Notes under the pieces: generated by a model
Told to the model about the DNA's origin: nothing
Databases searched by the model: none
What the model saw: the letters and a program-made list of their open reading frames with translations, nothing else
Assembly (NCBI GenBank): GCA_002110485.1
Contig: MOWL01000026.1
Coordinates: 124,001 to 188,000, forward strand
Source of the DNA: Emergomyces orientalis
Taxonomy: Eukaryota > Ascomycota > Eurotiomycetes > Onygenales > Ajellomycetaceae
Reading direction: 5' to 3'
DNA: 64,000 bases
Position numbers and translations under genes: made by a program
Shown: in pieces, positions 48,190 to 60,157 of the stretch
Layout: each line of letters starts with the position of its first letter
Position numbering within the stretch: the first letter of the stretch is position 1

Positions 48190-48816
48190 CTGATACATCA
48201 AAAGGCATGCAGAGAAAGCAGACAAGCACAGAAAAGAGCACGGCAAGTGTCAAATAACATGAGAGTACACGCAACTGGCGTGAACAGAGGTGGGAAAAAC
48301 AGCTACTGACATGTTATAATATGGAGTTGCACGCATCAAGCGCAATAAAACACAGGAAAGTGCAACACCAGCATGAATCAACACAGGAATTGCGCGCGCC
48401 GGGCGTGAATGAGTCAGCCTAAATACAGCATAAGCAGCGTGAAGGAGTGACATGTCAACTGCCCATCAGACTCAGTGCAACAGTCAGATATGAAAAAGAC
48501 TGAAGAGCTCTTCAGCACAACACACTCACTACAGTGTCTTGCAGCATGGGGGCCTTCAGGGGATTTTTTCTTATGTCAGAGATTGCACACTTCTTTCTTC
48601 TTTCTTTTTCTTTTATTCTTTTCTATAGTGCTATGCACTCTCTCTCTAAGAGCAGCTGTGGCTGCTCCATGATAATCTGAAGATGTTAAATAGGCAGAAT
48701 AGATCTGGGAATCACAGGGTTTTTAGTCCAGTGGCAGGCAAGGCCGGCCACACGGTTTCCCCTGCTTGTTAAAATAGATGAACACCCACATATCCTCGCG
48801 ATTAAGTGGTGTATGA

Positions 48817-48839
48817 ATAAATAATAATAATAATAATAA
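48817..48839 (+). repeat. (TAA)n tail of LINE copy 2
   Basis: An uninterrupted run of TAA/ATAA units at the 3' end of the element, directly joined to the interrupted third LINE. Confidence 0.8.
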
Positions 48840-49780
48840 CTAGAAAATATTCAACAAGTTTCTCTGCTTTTATTGATTGTCTGCATTCAGAATTCCATAA
48901 AATATGATGAGCATTGAAATCACCTGCAATTATAGAGTTTTTTGCAGAAGTTTAATTCATAAAATCTCTATTAATTGTTCAGTTATTGTTGTTTTCTTCA
49001 AGAGATTTTTCATTATATATATTTATAATTTGAATTGTTTCAAATTCATTATATGTATCTATAATATCTTCTATTAAAATATCAGAATCAGAGATTAAAT
49101 CATTTCTCAAATTAATTTGAAATCTTGATTTTTTTCTTGCATAAATTGCAATTCTGACTCTAATGTTTTTGTTTTCAGGTAGAAGACAGTAATAACTAGA
49201 ATGTGAGATTATATATTTCTGTGCTGCATCAATTTTTGATTCTTGAAATAGAACAAAGTCTATTTCCTGTTCAAATGCAATTTGAAGACAGGAATACATA
49301 CAATTTTCATTTTTATCAACATTATTTTGCATGAATTTAATGCTGATATTTTGTTCTTTTTGTTTTTTTTTATTTTTCTTGTTTTTTTTGTGATTTTTTG
49401 TGCCCTTCATTAAAAGAGATGTGCTAGAGCTATTTTTAAAATAGTTTAATTCTTAGTAAGTATTGAGAATTGATTATTATCAATTTCAACAGCTTTCATT
49501 TGAATTAAATTTTCTGCTGAGTTTTTCTGCTCTCTAATTCTTGTAGGTGTTTTTGGATCAGTATTCACTCTGTTTTTAACAGGAGAATTTGACTGAGAGC
49601 TTTTAGAAACTTGAGAGTTTTTTCTTTTAGTTTTATTAATAGAAATTGACTCAGTTTTTTCTGTAGAATTAAAAGTAGAATTTATACTAGAATTTAAAAT
49701 ATTAAACTCTTTCTCATTCTTCTTTTTTGAAGCAAAAACACATTCAATTGAGCTAGAAACATGTTTTTCTCTACAGTTAG
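48840..49780 (-). mobile_element. fragment of a third, AT-rich LINE
   Basis: Reading leftward: the end of an ORF1 (49780-49446, Ser/Asn/Lys-rich, with a last Cys motif NCREKHVSSSIEC) and the start of an endonuclease ORF (49410-48840: KFMQNNVDKNENCMYS, IDFVLFQESKIDAAQK, TIQIINIYNEK, and the GDFNAHH box at about 48920-48900). The right side is cut by a Gypsy LTR at 49781 and the left side by the tail of LINE copy 2, so only about 0.94 kb remain. Its base composition (poly-T in the ORF junction, many AAA/AAT codons) differs from copies 1 and 2, so it is a different family. Confidence 0.72.
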
Positions 49781-50007
49781 TGTAAGGGGCGAGCAATTAG
49801 GTATGAAAGAACTATATTGTGCCTAATATACAAGAAGAAAAGCTAAAGAAAGAAAAGAGAAAGAAAAGAAAAAAGTGCAAAAAGTGTGTAGAAAAGTGCT
49901 CTAAGCACAGATTGCAAGCGAGGGCTAGCCACTAGCGCGGGAGCTATTAGTTTGTTTGGGCGGCTAGCCCGAGTCCACATAACCATATAGAGGTTCAACT
50001 TCTGACA
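49781..50007 (-). repeat. 3' LTR of Gypsy element E1
   Basis: 227 bp with TG..CA termini (TGTAAGGGGC at the left, TTCTGACA at the right), joined on the internal side to a purine-rich tract on the minus strand (plus: TTACCCCCCTTCTCCTCTTCC begins at 50008, a pyrimidine run). Only one copy was found, so the outer boundary relies on the TG/CA ends and on the break in the LINE frame. Confidence 0.65.
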
Positions 50008-50111
50008 TTACCCCCCTTCTCCTCTTCCATGGTTCTTCACAGGTAGTCATTGAGAGCCTGAGTCTTCTTCATTAAAAATGCCTTTATTCAGATGAGAGCA
50101 GTTCAGCTCAC

Positions 50112-53100
50112 TCATTTAATCAGATAATGCTTCTGGCAGTACCTAATCTTCTTCTTAAGGATTTTCTCAACATAGTACTCCTCGTGCCCATCAACATCTA
50201 TGGCCAGTGGTTGGGGTTCATGGCAGATTTGGAATGACAGCGGGTCTCCAGCAGCGGGACGAAGTAAATCCACATGAAAAACATTATGAATCCCAGATAA
50301 TATATTCAATTGATAGATATAAGAGTCAATTCTCTCTATTATCTTGAATTTTCTGTTCCAAACATTCAGCTTCTTTGAAGACTGAAGTGTAGACACATTC
50401 TTCAAATTCAGCTAGACAGTGTTATTAACTCTGTATTCCAGAGCAGTATTTCAATGACAATTAGCCTGAAGTTCTTGTTCCTGCTGGGCATTTGCCATTG
50501 AAGCCTGGGCCCAGGTTGCTGCATCTTTTAGCTTTGCTGAAATTAATTCTGCTTACTCAATTAAGTTCTGAGAACTCTCAGAGACTGAAGTGTTCTCTTT
50601 CAGCTGTAGCAGATCTAAATTATACTCATACATCAAGAAGAATGGGCTCACACCAGTGATTATCAAGTCTCTATCATTCATGGCTAATTCAGCAGATGCT
50701 AAACATCCTGATCAGTCATTCTGTGCAAAGTTTGTGAACTTTCTGATATAGGTCTTCAATGACTGATTTGCTTGTTCTGTGAACCCATCTGTCTCTGGAT
50801 GATAGACTGTGAAAAGATGTCTGGTGATGTCTAACTTCTTGCATACATGTGACCAAAGGGCCTCAACAAACTGCGTTCCACGGTCTGAGACTATAGCTGA
50901 CAGCACACCATGCTTTCTATAGAAGCAGTTGATAAAGACATCAGCTAGTGTCTCAGTGTCTATTTTTTTACAGGGTTCAATTATCATGCTCTTGCTCAGA
51001 CGGTCTGTGATCACCATGATATTAGTGAACTCATCAGAATCTGAAAGTTTCACAATGAAGTTAATGAAGATTTCTCTTCATATTTGATCTGATATGAGTA
51101 GAGACTTTAGCAGGCCATGTTGATGCTTCTTTCATGCTGTGTTTGCTCTACAAATGTTGCAATTGCAGGTGAAGATTCTCACATCTTGAGCACAGTTAGA
51201 CTAAAAGTAGTCTCAGACAAGAATTCAGTACATGGCCTCTTGTCCAGAGTGTTCTGTCATCACTGAATCATGGATTTTCTGTAGTATTCTGGTTCATAGA
51301 GGTTCAGAGTCTGGAACTCACTTTCATTCTCTAAAGCAGAGATATTCATTTTCAATACTATATTCTGTTACTGAGATCTTGATCTTTAACTGTGAAAAGA
51401 ACTTTCAAGAGCTGCTGTGAATAATCTATTTCAGCTTTTTGAGTGTGTTATTATTCTTTTTAGCCTGAGCTCATTCTTCAGTGAGGGTGCGTTCTTCTAT
51501 AAGCAGAGCTGATGCTGTGATTGACACTGCACTAACAGATTGAAGTTCACATGAGAGTTGAAGAACATCTGAGAAAGGCTTTCTCAGATTCTTTCTATCA
51601 ATTATTAAGAAACATTTAACTGACTGTAGCATTCAGAATTCTCTGTAGGCATGTCTCTCATTGTCTTGGCCACTTGGTAGGTCCTGGTCCCGGCGGGATA
51701 GAGCGTCCGCGGCAGTGTTGTCCTTACCAGGCTGATACGCCAATTCAAAATTGAAACAGCTCAGGAACTGAGCTCAGTGTACTTGCCATTCTGAGAGCTT
51801 TCATGAGGTCATGAAGTACTCTAGATTCTTGTGATCAGTAATGATCTTGAACTTGTCAGTACTTTTTAACTGAGAGTTTCATTCTTTCAAGTATCTGATT
51901 ACAGTGAGCAATTTCTTATCATGAATTTTATAGTTGTATTCAGCGGGTGTGTTCTTCTTAGAGAAGAAGGCACATGGTCTCAACAGTTTATTATTATTAT
52001 ACTGAGAGAGTACTTCTTCAATAACATAATCAGAGAAATCTGTTTCAACAACTGTTTCACAATCAGAGAAGAACTGTAATAATATTAATACAGAAATAAA
52101 TATTCTTTTAAGCAGTTCAAAGATCTGATTCACTTTCTTAAATTAGTTAAACTTTATATTCTTTTTAGTGAGTTCTGTGAGAGAGATCATGATCTTCAAG
52201 AAATTCTGTATAAATTTTCTATAAAAGTTTGTGAATTCTATGAATCTGTGAATATTTTTAACTGTAGTGAAAGTTTGTTATTTTATAATTATCTGAATCT
52301 TTTCTGAATTTATACTCACATCTTTTCCAGTCTCTATGATAAATTCTAGATACTTGGTGAATTGAATCTTGAAGTCACACTTGTCTATATCAATCTGAAG
52401 GCCAGTTTTATATAACTTGATAAATACCTTTTCAACATGTTGATGGTGTTGCTTAAGACTGCCTGAGATGAAAATCAAGATATCATCAATATAGACAGAT
52501 ACAAACTTGTTCAGATATTTATATAGAGCTCAATTAATGTACTTCTGAAAGATACTAGAGGCATTTACTAATTCAAAGAGAGTTATCAGTTATTCATAGA
52601 GCTCATATCAAGTTCTGAAGACTGTCTTTCATTCATCATCTTCTGCAATGTGAAGTCTGTGAAAGACTGCAGTAACATCAAGCTTTGTAAATTATTTTGT
52701 CTTGTCAATACATTCTAGAGTCTCATTGATTAATGAAAGAGAATATCTGTTCTTGCAAGTGATTGTATTCAAGTCACAGTAGTCTACTCAGAATTGTAGA
52801 CCATCTTCTGGTTTTCAAGCAAAGAGCACAGAGGCTGTTGCCAGTGAATTACTCACTTGTATGAAGTCTTTATTCAAATAATTCAGTAGTGTTTTCTGTA
52901 GAACAAGAAGTTCATTCTGAAACATATTGTAGAGAGAATCTCAAGATAATTGAGTCTCTTTTCCATTTTTATTTTTCAATGTGATTCCATGGTCTACCCC
53001 TGGTCTGCAATGAGAGAGTAAGATGTTGACTGCAGTATAATCAAACATATCTAAATAGACATGATAGTGTTTGAGCAGTTTCTTCTGTGAATTAATAAGC

Positions 53101-53930
53101 TTCTTTTTCATCTCTAGAGCTTTCTCTATGTTCTTTAGACTAGCTGAGAAGACCTGAGTGCTGTCTTGCTTATAATATTTACAGAGATAATGCTCAAATG
53201 TGACTGCTGAGACTTGAATTAATTGAGAACTTTTATTGAGAGCTAGAGCATTCTTCATCACAATTTCTGAATGAAAATGCAGCTTCTGTCTTTTACTGTC
53301 AGACACTGCATTGAACATGTTCAGCCATGGCATTTCTAGAGTTATGTGAGAGGAATCTGAGTCTTGAGAAGTCTTAATCACATAGAAGTAGAATCTTTTA
53401 GCTAGATGTTTTTCTATGTTCAATACTGCACAAGCTATCTTGTCAATCATTTGATAGTTACCATCAAATTTTTCAATAAGACGGCCGGGAAATTTCATAC
53501 GCTGGAGGTTCAATTTTCGTGCAAGGTGTGAGAAGATGATGCCATAAAGAGCACACTTTGAATCTATCATTACTCTAGTGAAGTGTATGTCATCTAAGAC
53601 AGCATCTACATAGATTGAGTCTCTAATTATTTTCTTCTCAAATTTCTTTCATCTCTTGACTGCTTGTTTCTCTGTGGGCCTCTGCAGGCAATTTTTGGCA
53701 GAGGCTACTCTTTTCCTGGCTCCGGAGAGCTCTCCCTTGAGCTACTGTTGAGACTACTCGCCCTTGACTGAGGCTGAGGGCGGCTTTGGCGGGGTTCCAA
53801 CATGGGGGCTACACTGGCGGTCTTCACAGGGCGCCGCGCGGGCTTGTAAGAGCAATCTGTGACCATGTGCTCTGATGTCTCACAGCAGAAGCACAATCTC
53901 TTTTTCTTTCTTCTATTCAGCTTCTTGAAA
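50112..53930 (-). pseudogene. Gypsy E1 pol remnant (zinc knuckle, protease, RT, RNase H, integrase)
   Basis: From right to left: knuckle CFCCETSEHMVTDC (about 53893-53850); protease-like MIDSKCALYGIIFSHLARK (53570-53515), with the DSG box altered to DSK; RT with YIDDILIF near 52490; RNase H-type block RPCAFFSKKNTPAECNYK (about 51980-51930); integrase core in an intact 342-base stretch at 51053-50712 (MVITDRLSKSMIIEPCKK, SDRGTQFVEALWSHVC, FTVYHPETDGFTEQAN); and a C-terminal part HNVFHVDLLRPAAGDPL with a short tail at 50112. I read 19 in-frame stops between 52140 and 50400, about 15 of them TGA. It is inactive. Confidence 0.8.
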
Positions 53931-54415
53931 TCTACTCATGCAGTGTGTTGTGTTCTCTTGTTCTTCTTCTTGACAGTTCACACTGATGTGAGCTCCCAGT
54001 CCATGACATTCTGTGATTCAGAAGAAGTCTGAGAAAGACTTTTTCAGAATCTCTTAAATAAAATATTTCAGTGTCAATTTAGCTGACTCTTCTCAGACTT
54101 ATTGAAGTTCTTTATGTGATCTGTAATTCTTTTCACTTGATTCTTGAATTCATTATAGAATTTCTTTTCATTTAAACTCAAGAAATATTTCTTTAATTCT
54201 CAGTTCAAAACTTCTTTCAGATAGTTTTTTTTAATTGAGTCTGTTCATTCATGCTCATCAGTCTCTAAAAACAGTTACTTCAGCTCAGTCAAGAGTTTAT
54301 CAAAGCTTCTCTTTTCTTATCTCAGTTTATTCAGTTTGTTCAAGACTTTCTGCTTATAGACTGTGTCAGCAAATATTAACTTCAGAAGCCCAAGGAACTT
54401 CTTAATGATAAATCT
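53931..54415 (-). pseudogene. Gypsy E1 gag remnant, C-terminal part
   Basis: Minus-strand gag-like sequence ending at the ATTGA target duplication of E2; continues on the other side of E2 at 60158. Contains several TGA stops and a segment IKKFLGLLKLIFADTVYKQK typical of retrotransposon gag helices. Confidence 0.55.
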
Positions 54416-54420
54416 ATTGA
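54416..54420. repeat. left target-site duplication of E2
   Basis: ATTGA, identical to 60153-60157 on the other side of the element. Confidence 0.85.
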
Positions 54421-54703
54421 TGTAACGGGCCTACGCCGAAGAGCTCGGCACTAATATAGGTCTTATATAACAAAATAGAAAATGTTAAGGAAAGAAGAGA
54501 AAAGGAATTCATCAGAGGCAGAGATTTATACATATACACAGTGAAGCTCTGAGCAGAGCTCTGAGTGGAAGAATAGAAGCTCTGATAAAAGGATTAGTTT
54601 GGAAATCGGAGCTTTCGGAGCGGAGAAACCATGGAGTGTACACTTTCAGAGGCATAGTGGGGGCGTAGCAGAATGGTCTATTAATCGGGCATAGCCTGTC
54701 ACA
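54421..54703 (-). repeat. 3' LTR of Gypsy E2 (left copy)
   Basis: 283 bp, TG..CA ends, aligned without gaps to 59870-60152. Differences are all transitions as far as I can align; this copy keeps more CpG and GG. Confidence 0.9.
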
Positions 54704-54722
54704 TTAGCCCCCCCTTTCGCAG
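54704..54722 (-). other. polypurine tract of E2
   Basis: On the minus strand a GCGAAAGGGGGGGCTAA-type purine run directly abuts the LTR, the expected plus-strand priming site of an LTR retrotransposon. Confidence 0.6.
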
Positions 54723-54739
54723 AGTGAGGGTTAAGTGGT

Positions 54740-57700
54740 AGGGTCGTGGGCGCGTTGTTCCCATCATTCGAGGGCCGCTGTTTCGGACAGCACAGAGCCT
54801 GGGGTCCAGGTCGGGCGATCATAGCCAACCCATTTCACGAGATATTGTCGGCCGTGACCACAGAGTCTTTTGTCTAGAATGTCTTCTATCTCTCATTCAA
54901 GTTCATTGTCTTCTCCTATGATCCCTAGCGGTTGCCAGTCAGACATCAGTTGAGAAGGGAATGAGTCGGTGACAGCACAGTGCAGCAAGCTTGTATGAAA
55001 AATGTTGTGAATCTCAGACAGAGTGTTAAGGCAGTAGTTGTGGCTGTCTAGGATTTCCACAACCTCGTATTTCGCGTGGCAGTAATCTAGCATGCATGAT
55101 GGGTGTGTGATTCATATGTTTCTGAGGTTTAATCACACAAGGTCTTCTATCTTATACTGTTCAGCAGAATCTTGTTGTATGTTAGCTTGATCTTCTTGGT
55201 CCTGCTTCATGCTCGCCATGGAGGCTTCTGCCCAGTCGCAGGTGTCTTGAAGCTTCATTACTATATTGTCCGTGATTTGGACTGGGCTGTGAGGGTTTGG
55301 TGTGAGCTGCATGAGTTCTAGAAGATCAAGTATTTCCATGTGATAGCTGTGTGTAAGAAAGAATGAGCTCATGCCTGTTGAGACTGTGTCTCAGCTGTTA
55401 ATAGCAACTTCAGCATGCAGAAGGAGGTCGTGCCAGTCATTCTGTGAGTAGTTGCAGAACTTGTGAAGATAATTCTTCACTGTTTGAATCATTTGCTTCA
55501 ACACGCCATCAGTCTCTGGGTGATAGGCAGTCAACAGATGGTGTATGATTTTGAGAATCTGGCAGATTCTTGTTCAGAGAGCTTCTATGAATTGATGACC
55601 TCAATTCAATACTATTGACCTTGATAAACTGTGCATTCAGTAGAATGAGCTTTGTAGAAAGGCTTTGACAACTCATTCAGTATTCATTTTCTTGCAGAGT
55701 TCTAATATCACATTCTTGCTTAGTTGGTCAACAATTATCAACATGTTCTTACAACCATTGCTTTCGGGGAGGTTGACAGCGAAATTGATAGCTACATTCC
55801 ACCAGATTCTGTCAGAGATGTTGAGTGATTTGAGAAGTTCTTTTCTACAGTCTTTTCATGAGATGGCAGAGAAACAGCAGTTGCAGTTTCAGATAAAGTG
55901 TTGAATACTGTTTGATATCTCAGATTAGTAGAATTCTCAGAAAATCATTCAGTATAGTTGTTCACAGCCTGAGTGATCAGTCATATGTGAGTTGTGTGTT
56001 TCTTGCATGATCTGAGTGCATAGAGGTTCTGATTGTGAGACTCAGCATCAATCATGAAAGCAAAAAGTGCTGTTATTATTAACTGAGTATTCTGAAATGT
56101 TGGTTCTCACGCGTAGTTCTGAGGAAAATCAGAGTGTCTCTTGATGTATATTCTTGATAAGAAGTCAGAGGAGTTCATCTGTCAGAGCTGAAGTACATCA
56201 TAGTTCATCAAGTGACATTTTGAAAGAGGCGGAGGGAGCTGAGGCGTCGGAGGGAGCTGAGGTGTCAGAGGTGGTTCATAGAGAGAGTATCTTAATCAGG
56301 GAAGCATGAATCATGCTGTGCACTGTCTTGTTCTGACTAACTAATATCTTCAGATCTAGAAGTCGGTGTTCACAGTTGATTCAGCAGGTGTCTGCTGTGT
56401 CAGAAGGCATATTCTGTTCTTGTCATGAGAGAGCATCTGCCATAGAGTTCTAGCTATCAGAGCAGTAGTGTATTGTGAAGTGAAAGCAGCTCAGTAGTTC
56501 AGATCATTGCATCTGTCATTCTATTAGCTTACAAGTAGTTGTGAAGTGCTTGAGATTCTTATAATTCATGATTATTTCAAATTTAAGTACACTGTGAAGT
56601 TCAGAATCTCATTCTTCTAGACAGTATACAATTGTGAGAAGTTCCTTGTCATAGATCTCATAGTTGCACTCAGCAGAGTTCATTTTCTTGAACATGAAGG
56701 TGCATGGTCGTAGGACATCTTCATCATCATACTGTAGTATAGCTCCATCAGTAACATAACCAGAGAAGTCAGCTTCTATGACTGTATTACAGTTGAGGTC
56801 AAATGTTATTAACAAGAGCATGCTGATGAACATCTTCTTCATATGTATAAAGGCAGTGTTGATGTCTGCTGACCAGTGAAACACTGAATCCTTTCTAGTT
56901 AATTCAGTGAGTGGTCAGGTGATATCTGAAAAGTTTCATATGAACTGTTGATAGAAGTTGACAAATCTGATGAAGCTATGCATGTCTTTCACAGTTCATG
57001 AAGTCTCTTATTCAAGAATGATGAAGATTTTCTCAGAATTCATTCAAACATCTTTGCCAGCTTCTATGATGAAATCTAGATATTTTGTAGTCTTGACTTT
57101 GAAGTTGCATTTGTCAATGTCTATCAGTAAGTCTGCTTCTTGAAGTTATTATAGAATCTTTTGTATGTGTTCTTGATGTTCTCTTCAGGAACCATCAGTG
57201 AAGATGAGAATATCATTCAAATAGATAAATATGAATTTATTAAGAAAGTCTTGTAATGCTCAATTGATGTACTTCTGAAACATACTTGAGGCATTAGCTA
57301 GTTCAAAGAGTGTGACTACTCATTCAAAGAGGCTGTATTATGTCTGAAATGCTGTTAATCACTTGTCATCTTCTGTGATGTGGATCTTGTGAAAGACAGC
57401 AATAACATTCAATTTTGTGAATCATTGAGCGCGTTCAATACAAGCAAGAGTTTCATTGATAAGTGATAGTGAATAACAGTCTTTCTTTGTAAGACAGTTC
57501 AATTCTCAGTAGTCTACACAGAATTGAAGTCCCCCGCCTGATTTCTTTGCAAAGAGGATTGGGGCTGCAGCAGATGAGTTACTAACTCATATAAACTCTT
57601 TATCTAGTAGATTGTTGAGAATTTTATGAAGAAGAAGAAGTTCATCTCAGAATATATTATAAAGAGAGTTTTAAGAGAGTTCAGAGTTCTTGTCATTCTT

Positions 57701-58400
57701 CTTCTCAAGCTTGATTTGATAATCTATCTCTGATTCTTGTAGGGGTGGTAGGTTCTTGGCATTGTCTTGTCAGAAGATGTCTAGATATTCATGATACTGC
57801 TGTGAAAGCTTCATGAGAGGGTCTGTTTATATCATGTGAGCAAGTTTGTCAAGGGCTTTTTTGATATCTGTCAAGCTAGCAGAGTATATTGCTACATGGT
57901 TCTGCTGTCTGTGATTTTGTTGAGAGTTCTTTCAGAGAAGTTCATAAGTATTAACAGAAATTTATGTAAAATTCATGATATTATAAATGTTGTTTTTGTG
58001 CACATGATTGTTATTAGAGAAAATGAGATTTCTGTTTCATGTATTCAGTAAGATGCCTTTCTCAGATAGTCAGGCAAGTTCTAGCATGAGATTGTAGTCA
58101 AGATTATCAACTTTGTATGCATAAGTATTCTTGTGTTGATGTTCTTCAACATCTATGTCTAGTTTCACTATATAACAGATGCAGACATCTCTAAAGCCAT
58201 CAAACCCTGCAAGAAGGCAAGGTTTCAGTAAAAGAATACACTGAAAATTACAGAGTCTTACAACTGAAGATTTAATCATTGTGTAATGACATAGATCACT
58301 GTCTACCATGGCATTCATATTATATGTGCTATTTATCATGATAGATACAAGAATCATGTTCATTGTCATCTTTTCTTCAAATTGTTGTTATTTAATCTCT
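54740..58400 (-). pseudogene. Gypsy E2 pol remnant with C-terminal chromodomain
   Basis: From right to left: protease-like region, RT (YLDFIIEAGKDV near 57060, DILIF with its first Asp lost near 57205), the RT-RNase H junction in an open piece at 56884-56609 (RPCTFMFKKMNSAECNYEIY, where Ser replaces the usual Pro), integrase (LTAYHPETDG near 55535), then GIHN-like SEIHNIFHTSLLHCAV and a chromodomain at about 54900-54790 (EIEDILDKRLCGHGRQYLVK, KWVGYDRPTWTP). Chromodomains target such elements to heterochromatin. Stops are frequent in RT and integrase and rare in the chromodomain. Boundaries are approximate. Confidence 0.78.
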
Positions 58401-58499
58401 TCAAGCTTCTGTTTATAAGTTTTCACAGAAGCTAGTCTTTTCTCTACTTGAATTCTCTGATCAGGGTGTCTTCATAGCTGTTGTTCGAATCTTCTTCCA

Positions 58500-59598
58500 C
58501 TACGGCGTGGTTGGCATGGATTGCTGGCAACAGTCTATTTGTTGTGCGAGGGGGGAGGTAAGCGGAGTGACAGTCAGAGGCAATGTGACCTGATCAGTTG
58601 CAGTTGATGCAAACCCCTTGTTGGTGTCAGTCAGCTGCGTCTTCAGAAGCAATCCCTGGGACTCAGAAGCCTGTTTGGACTGCAGAGACTCTTGCTTGTG
58701 TGTAAGCATTGAAGTCTACTCAGTTCATGGCATTCACATTGTTCTTTGAAGCAGGTGTGTTAGCAGCAGGGGTGTAACATTTTCTGCCACCAGCTTGTAT
58801 GCTTTTGAGCTTGATAAAACAGTCATCTAAGATTCAGAGTTGTATGCAAAAAGCTTCATACATCAGAGCTTCTTCAACACTAACTAGAGCTTGTAGTATT
58901 TTAAATGCTAGAGCTTTCTTTAGTATACTGATCTTCATTCAGTTCTCTTATTGTTGACCACCTGCTTCTAGAATCTTGGTGTCAAAGTCAGGAATGAATG
59001 TTGTGAGAGAGGTATTTCTTTGATAAACACTCTGCAGCCAGTCTAATACTTTCTGTTACATAGTGGTATCTTTGAATAGAACATCAAGATGTTTGATGAC
59101 ATTGTCTGAAGTATATAGTGCTGATTCACATGTCTTCATTCAGAGATGAAACTTTTGCTTAGCACAATTTTTCAGTCAGCTGTTGATATATCAATCTTGA
59201 TTGATTAACAAGTCAATGATGTCTCTGTCTATGTTTAGTTTTGTGAGCATATCTAGTCTCCATGATGGATAGAGAGCGAGGTCGGAAGTGTCAAAATACA
59301 TGAAAATACTGAGGCACTTCTTCAGTGATCATGCCGCGTGCGAAGGGTTTATTATTGACTCAGTTGACATCAGAACTGTAGTTTCAACAGAGATTTCTTG
59401 TTGAATTAACAAGTGTTGAATTTCTTCATACTGATGTTGCTGTTGTTGGTGGCTAGTGTGCATATCAGTCATCTGTTGCTGCTGCAGCTTCAACATTGTT
59501 CGAAGCCATGGCGGCATCTCAGTGAAGTTCGCCATTGAGGGTTCACCTGTGTTGTCAGCAGACATGATTACTTCAGATGTTGAGACTAGGGGTTCCAT
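58500..59598 (-). pseudogene. Gypsy E2 gag remnant with zinc knuckle
   Basis: Starts MEPLVSTSEVIMSADNTGEP at 59598, with a Gln/His-rich helix (LQQQQMTDMHTSHQQQQHQY). Open for 89 codons, then broken by stops. Near 58615-58575 a CCHC box reads CINCN, stop, SGHIASDC: an intact knuckle except for one TGA codon inside it. Confidence 0.75.
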
Positions 59599-59869
59599 CT
59601 CTGTGTTAAGAAATTTGTCAGGTTTGAAGAAAGTGTATTTGTATAAAAACTTTATACATCTGAGGTATTAGAACTCTCAGATTTTTCACTGATATATCTC
59701 TTTCATGAAATCTAGTTGTGAGATCAAGATGATTGATGAGCAAGCTTCTTCTATTTAGTAGAAATCTGATGACTGCTAGCTAGTCATCTTCTTTATTTCT
59801 TACATGTTATTATATGTTTGAATAATCAAATAATTGTTTCTCATAAGAATACAATGAATGTTTTCTAAG

Positions 59870-60152
59870 TGTAATAAGCCTATGCTGAAGAGCTCAGCAC
59901 TAATATAGATCTTATATAACAAAATAGAAAATATTAAGAAAAGAAGAGAAAAGAAATTCATCAGAGACAGAGATTTATATGTGTACATGGTGAAGCTCTG
60001 AGCAGAGCTCTGAGTGAAAGAATAGAAGCTCTGATAAGAGAGTTAGTTCAGGAATTGAAGCTTTTGAAGTGGAGAAACCATGGAGTGTACACTTTCAGAG
60101 GCATAGCAGGGGCGTAGCGGAATGGTCTATTAATCGGGTGTAGCCCGTCACA
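59870..60152 (-). repeat. 5' LTR of Gypsy E2 (right copy)
   Basis: 283 bp, TG..CA ends, partner of 54421-54703. It has lost CpG sites still present in the left copy. Confidence 0.9.
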
Positions 60153-60157
60153 ATTGA
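60153..60157. repeat. right target-site duplication of E2
   Basis: ATTGA, matching 54416-54420. Confidence 0.85.

Larger units (their letters stand above)
43583..48839 (+). mobile_element. Tad1-like LINE retrotransposon copy 2, 5'-truncated and degraded
   Basis: Same organisation as copy 1 on the opposite strand, and roughly 70% identical to it in reverse transcriptase residues. It begins inside ORF1: its first residues align with residue 38 or so of copy 1, so it seems 5'-truncated as is usual for LINEs. It ends with AAGTGGTGTATGAATAA and a (TAA)n tail at 48817-48839. Its 3' end abuts a third LINE fragment, which it therefore interrupts. Interior stops (mostly TGA where copy 1 has TGG) make it inactive. 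Confidence 0.85.
54421..60152 (-). mobile_element. complete chromovirus-type Gypsy retrotransposon E2 nested in E1
   Basis: 5732 bp bounded by two 283-bp LTRs and a 5-bp target duplication ATTGA. Internal order on the minus strand is gag, CCHC knuckle, protease/RT, RNase H, integrase, chromodomain, then a polypurine tract beside the 3' LTR, which is the chromovirus (Tf1/MAGGY-like) order. It lies within the gag of E1 in the same orientation. Coding parts are broken by many stops. The chromodomain end near 54700-55100 is much less mutated than the interior. Confidence 0.9.
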
